A stretch of 7,571 nt of DNA from Planctomycetota bacterium. Lineage in GTDB: Bacteria > Planctomycetota > Phycisphaerae > Sedimentisphaerales > Anaerobacaceae. Positions 4,684 through 7,571 of this stretch are shown here, in pieces (position 1 is the first letter of the stretch; each line of letters starts with the position of its first letter). The DNA lies in assembly GCA_017885385.1 (NCBI GenBank), contig JAFNGF010000348.1, forward strand, positions 1 through 7,571. Direction: 5' to 3'. The notes under the pieces are model-generated. The model saw only the letters and a list, made by a program, of their open reading frames with translations. It was not told where the DNA came from and ran no database searches. The position numbers and the translations under genes were made by a program.

Positions 4684-7065
4684 GTGAAGGACAGCCGGTC
4701 AAAAACGAAAGCTATCGAATTTGTCGCTATCGGGATGCTCCTGGTGCTTTTGTGCAGTTGCGTCAGCTTCGACATCGGCGATTGGCCGAGCAAGTTTGTG
4801 TATCCGCACAATAATCCGGCAGCGAATTGGTGCGGGCCGATCGGAGCTTTTTGTGCGTACTATTTGCTCTATTACCTTGGGCCGGGCGCGTTTGTCGTAT
4901 TGGCCTGCGCGTTATCTTTCCTGATTGCCCGACTGGTGAATGCGCCCATAAGTCAGCCTATTTTGCGGGTCGTCGGTCTGGGACTATTGACTACGGCTGC
5001 TTCGGCGAGTTTCTACTGGCTTTGGCCTTATCAGGGGTATCGTTTTCCAATGGGTTCCGGCGGAGTGCTTGGCGTGGCGGCGGCTACGGCCTTGCGACAA
5101 CATTTCGCCTCGCTGGGCAGTCTCATACTACTGGCAGCCACGTGGATTGTCGGGTGCGTACTGTTGGCAGATAGCTTGTTCCTGGCAGTCCTTCGCTGTT
5201 TTGGCGCTGCGGGCCTGAAAGCAGCCGGCATTTTTGCGCCAACCTGGGCAGCAGCGAAACAACAGTCCCCAACGCTCGGCCAGATATGGCAGAAACTAAG
5301 CGCCAAACAGAAGTTACCCGCAGCTCCTGCTGCAGTCCCGACCTGTCGGGATGCCGAGCCGCGGCGCTCGGCAGACAGCGTAATTATAAGAGGGCCGGCT
5401 GAGCGAGTCGCATTTCGAGCAGAGCGGCCTTCGGCCACTGAACCTGTGAAGCGCCTGGCGGTCCAGCCCACAAAGAGCGCCAGTGTGCAGCCGGCATACG
5501 ATGATTATACGCTGCCGCCGCTGGAGCTGCTGGCGGCGCCGGAGTACAGTTTCGGAGCGGTGCAGGAGAAGGTGGTCAAGGCCAAGGCAGTCGCTCTGGA
5601 GAGTCTGCTGGGCGAGTTCAATATCAACGCGCGGGTGGTTGCCGCCGACACCGGGCCGGTCATAACTATGTTCGAGCTGGAGCTTGCAGCGGGCGTCAAG
5701 GTCAGCCAGATAAGCACGCTTTCCAATGATATGGCTCGTGCCCTGGGTGTCGGTGCGGTGCGCGTGGTGGCGCCGCTGCCCGGCAAACATACTATAGGCA
5801 TTGAGGTGCCCAACAGCACGAAAGAAAAAGTCCGCTTCAGGAGCATGATGGAGCTGGCGGGCAGCCGACCTGCGAGCATGGAAATACCACTGTTTCTGGG
5901 CAAAGATTCTTCCGGCGAGGCACTGCTTTCAGACCTGACAAAGATGCCGCATCTGCTCATCGCGGGCACGACCGGCTCAGGCAAGAGCGTCTGCATCAAT
6001 ACCATAATTGCAGGTGTGCTTCTTACAAAACGCCCGGACGAGGTAAAGATGATTTTGATCGACCCCAAAATGGTCGAGATGACGGCATTTAATACCATTC
6101 CGCACTTGATGTGTCCGATCGTTACTGAGACTGCAATGGCGGTGCAGATACTTGAGTGGGCGACCGTGAAGATGGATGAGCGATACGCTCTGCTGGCGGA
6201 AGCCAGGGTCAAGAATGTCGCCGAGTATAACGGCCTTGGCGCCAAGGAGATAGTCGAGCGGTTCAATCCGACCAGCCCTGAAGAGGAGGCACAGATTCCC
6301 AAGAGGCTGCCGTATATTGTGATCGTAATTGATGAGCTTGCGGATTTGATGATGACTGCGCCGAAGGAGATAGAGGCATACATTGTACGTCTGGCACAAA
6401 AGAGCCGGGCGGTCGGCATTCATCTCGTGATTGCGACCCAGCGTCCGCAGGCGACCGTTGTGACCGGCCTTATCAAATCCAATATGCCGACCAGGATAGG
6501 TTTTCGGGTGGCAGCCAGACTGGATAGCCGAATTGTCCTGGATCAGAACGGTGCCGAGACCCTGCTCGGCGAGGGCGATATGCTGTTTCTAAAACCGGGC
6601 ACCAGCGACCTGATTCGCGCCCAGGGCACTTTTGTTGATGAGGCCGAGATTAAGCGGATTGTCAAGCACCTCAAGCAGTTTGGCGAGCCGCAGTTCCATC
6701 CTGAGCTTACTGGGCTGAAAAAGATCGATACTTCCGACTTGACCAAAGACGAGCTCTTTGACGACGGCGTTCGGATCGTGCTGGAGACCCAGCGGGGAAG
6801 CGTCTCTCTGCTTCAGCGCCGGCTCAACATCGGCTATGCCCGTGCCTCTCGGATAATTGAGATGATGGCGGCAGCCGGCATACTCGGCGAGTATAAGGGA
6901 AGCCAGGCACGAGAGGTGATGATGACGGCGGAGGAGTACGAGCGGCTGCGCGAGCGGATGGAGGCGGAGGCAAAGCAGGAGGCCGCCGAGCCTGATTCTT
7001 CCGAGCCGGCTTACGTAAGCGAAGGCCAGCGCGGCTACGTTTCCACCGATAGTGAGGATGAGTGA
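4684..7065 (+). CDS. ftsK: DNA translocase FtsK/SpoIIIE
   Basis: The 793-residue protein is a complete FtsK/SpoIIIE translocase, the septum-anchored hexameric motor that pumps DNA during division and helps resolve chromosome dimers. The N-terminal domain has about four membrane helices (near 11-28, 54-83, 92-114 and 143-172). A variable linker runs from about 185 to 275. The alpha/beta motor follows, with LESLLGEFNINARVV (305-319), Walker A GTTGSGKS (428-435), LIDPKMVEM (458-466), Walker B VIVIDELADL (546-555, Asp550 and Glu551) and ATQRPQ (584-589). The C-terminal gamma winged helix, DELFDDGVRIVL through GSQAREVMM (689-747), reads DNA polarity. An acidic tail rich in Glu and Ser ends the protein. 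The linker is short, making the size closer to Bacillus SpoIIIE than to E. coli FtsK. It contains two back-to-back palindromes at 5336-5373. In gamma the usual GYNRAAR is GYARASR (717-723). Confidence 0.97.
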   Translation: MKDSRSKTKAIEFVAIGMLLVLLCSCVSFDIGDWPSKFVYPHNNPAANWCGPIGAFCAYYLLYYLGPGAFVVLACALSFLIARLVNAPISQPILRVVGLGLLTTAASASFYWLWPYQGYRFPMGSGGVLGVAAATALRQHFASLGSLILLAATWIVGCVLLADSLFLAVLRCFGAAGLKAAGIFAPTWAAAKQQSPTLGQIWQKLSAKQKLPAAPAAVPTCRDAEPRRSADSVIIRGPAERVAFRAERPSATEPVKRLAVQPTKSASVQPAYDDYTLPPLELLAAPEYSFGAVQEKVVKAKAVALESLLGEFNINARVVAADTGPVITMFELELAAGVKVSQISTLSNDMARALGVGAVRVVAPLPGKHTIGIEVPNSTKEKVRFRSMMELAGSRPASMEIPLFLGKDSSGEALLSDLTKMPHLLIAGTTGSGKSVCINTIIAGVLLTKRPDEVKMILIDPKMVEMTAFNTIPHLMCPIVTETAMAVQILEWATVKMDERYALLAEARVKNVAEYNGLGAKEIVERFNPTSPEEEAQIPKRLPYIVIVIDELADLMMTAPKEIEAYIVRLAQKSRAVGIHLVIATQRPQATVVTGLIKSNMPTRIGFRVAARLDSRIVLDQNGAETLLGEGDMLFLKPGTSDLIRAQGTFVDEAEIKRIVKHLKQFGEPQFHPELTGLKKIDTSDLTKDELFDDGVRIVLETQRGSVSLLQRRLNIGYARASRIIEMMAAAGILGEYKGSQAREVMMTAEEYERLRERMEAEAKQEAAEPDSSEPAYVSEGQRGYVSTDSEDE
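5336..5373. repeat. Two adjacent perfect palindromes inside the ftsK linker
   Basis: TCCCGAC (5336-5342) and GTCGGGA (5345-5351) are a perfect 7-bp inverted repeat with a 2-base centre. Directly adjoining, TGCCGAGC (5352-5359) and GCTCGGCA (5366-5373) are a perfect 8-bp inverted repeat with a 6-base loop. Together they encode about residues 218-230 (VPTCRDAEPRRSA) in the non-conserved linker between membrane and motor domains. A GGCC-TTC-GGCC hairpin follows at 5426-5436. The arrangement looks like a REP-type palindromic element inserted in frame where the protein tolerates it. Confidence 0.7.
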
Positions 7066-7081
7066 GGTATGGCAGCGTGAA

Positions 7082-7104
7082 ACCCCGCAATCAATTGCAG
7101 GGCT
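7082..7104 (-). terminator. Hairpin between ftsK and cupin, likely cupin terminator
   Basis: Read on the minus strand, GCCCTGCAA pairs with TTGCGGGGT around a TTGA loop: nine pairs, two of them G-U wobbles. Only three Ts follow, so it is a weak intrinsic terminator for the cupin gene, 54 bases after its stop. On the plus strand the same hairpin has a C-A mismatch but could still end ftsK transcription. Its 23 bases align without gaps to 1369-1391 at 18 of 23 positions, so it is also a second copy of that repeat. Confidence 0.5.
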
Positions 7105-7157
7105 TACTTGAGCGAATAGGATGCCCCAATTTGGCTTATTCCCGACTATTGCAGCCT

Positions 7158-7493
7158 TCATCCGGCCTCTACCGGGGCGACACAATAAATGTAGATTAGC
7201 GGTTTATTGCCGGTGTTTTTGACATCGTGGACCGTGTTGGGCGGTATGTAGGATATTTTGCCCTGCCCAACTGCAAAGTGGTCTTCTTCGCCCACCAGCA
7301 GTTCGCCCCGGCCGGAAAGGAAGACGAGCGTTTCCTCATGCTCCCCCGTATTGTGCCGGCCACAGGTCTGGCCCGGCTTCAAATAGACTCTGCCGCAGCG
7401 CATTCCACACGTCTGCGGCTGGCCGTCCAAAAGCTTCTGGTACTCGGCGCTTTTGTTCAGGTCTATGACGAGCACTTCTTTCGGCGATGACAT
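7158..7493 (-). CDS. Small single-domain cupin protein
   Basis: The 111-residue protein is one conserved beta-barrel cupin domain (cupin_2 type). Cupin motif 1 is GRHNTGEHEETLVFLSGRG (45-63), with His47, His52 and Glu53 or Glu54 as likely metal ligands. Motif 2 is IPPNTVHDVKN (83-93), with His89 as the remaining ligand. Such small cupins bind a divalent metal and act as isomerases, dioxygenases, or sugar or small-ligand binding proteins; the sequence alone does not choose among them. There is no signal peptide, so it is cytoplasmic. The ATG at 7493-7491 has no Shine-Dalgarno, and promoter-like boxes lie just upstream. The gene is convergent with ftsK and the next gene upstream lies outside the window. 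A link to the sugar-acid operon is possible in principle but not supported by position. Confidence 0.88.
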   Translation of the reverse strand: MSSPKEVLVIDLNKSAEYQKLLDGQPQTCGMRCGRVYLKPGQTCGRHNTGEHEETLVFLSGRGELLVGEEDHFAVGQGKISYIPPNTVHDVKNTGNKPLIYIYCVAPVEAG

Positions 7494-7500
7494 ATAGGGT

Positions 7501-7528
7501 ATTTAAGAATAAGGGCGGTTTATGTCAA
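7501..7528 (-). promoter_or_regulatory. Sigma-A-like promoter of the cupin gene
   Basis: On the minus strand TTGACA (7528-7523, perfect -35 consensus) is followed after 16 bases by TTAAAT (7506-7501, four of six bases match TATAAT). The -10-like box ends only 7 bases before the ATG at 7493, which would place transcription start at or next to the A of the ATG. The stretch upstream (7529-7571) is AT-rich, as expected for a promoter. Confidence 0.55.
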
Positions 7529-7571
7529 TTGTTTTCTTTTAACGCAAAATTACAAAATTAAGTATCGAACC

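Noticed and set aside
4735..4761. A lipobox-like LLCSC at the start of FtsK
   Set aside because: It lies in the first of several membrane helices of a polytopic FtsK N-terminus, so processing as a lipoprotein is not expected.
5505..6419. A 304-residue open frame on the minus strand across ftsK
   Set aside because: It is antisense to the conserved FtsK motor domain, has no recognisable motif and is rich in Ser, Thr and Ile as expected from reversed codons. It is a shadow of ftsK.
7082..7104. An attachment site or transposon end, given the repeat copies at 1369-1391 and 7082-7104 in opposite orientation
   Set aside because: The intervening 5.7 kb holds housekeeping ftsK and metabolic genes with no transposase or integrase, and the copies are imperfect; a dispersed hairpin family fits better.
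7227..7490. An 87-residue plus-strand frame opposite the cupin
   Set aside because: The minus-strand reading carries both cupin motifs, so this is its antisense shadow.

Overview
The window looks like bacterial chromosome from a planctomycete, possibly a Phycisphaerae-like lineage. This rests on the wording of the small sigma factor (DAADCFQETF, then VRNFPALLSRLATARAIDQLR), on a Na+/solute symporter paired with a UxaE-family protein, and on GC-rich hairpins between genes. It is an inference from protein style. There is no rRNA, tRNA or CRISPR array, and no sign of an integrase, transposase or phage gene.

Layout. (1) 1-345, minus strand: a very short ECF-type sigma factor that stops after region 2. 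It overlaps a different frame that reads like a HEAT repeat and runs off the left edge. (2) 346-561: a divergent intergenic region. (3) 562-1338, plus: a secreted or lipid-anchored TPR protein. (4) 1339-1542: a structured intergenic region with several GC-rich hairpins, a good intrinsic terminator at 1417-1450, and an AT-rich set of AATAGTCAATA-type repeats that reaches the next start codon. (5) 1543-4526, plus: a two-gene operon of an SSS-family Na+/solute symporter and, 14 bases later, a short UxaE-family (tagaturonate epimerase-like) protein. (6) 4684-7065, plus: a complete FtsK/SpoIIIE DNA translocase with a GTG start. (7) 7066-7157: a convergent gap with a second copy of the hairpin family seen at 1369-1391. 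(8) 7158-7493, minus: a small single-domain cupin. Its promoter-like boxes lie so close to the ATG that its mRNA may be leaderless.

How the genes fit together. Only the symporter and the UxaE-like gene look functionally linked: the most economical reading is uptake of a sugar acid (uronate or ketouronate) and its first isomerisation step in the cytoplasm. FtsK is a housekeeping chromosome-segregation gene with its own ribosome-binding site. The sigma factor and TPR protein are divergent, and the cupin is convergent with FtsK, so neither is tied to the operon by position.

I see no clear new multi-gene system. The most interesting points are the truncated sigma factor with an overlapping HEAT-like frame, the short UxaE variant in a transporter operon, a palindrome pair inserted in frame in the FtsK linker, a hairpin repeat family present twice in opposite orientation, and the probable leaderless cupin gene.
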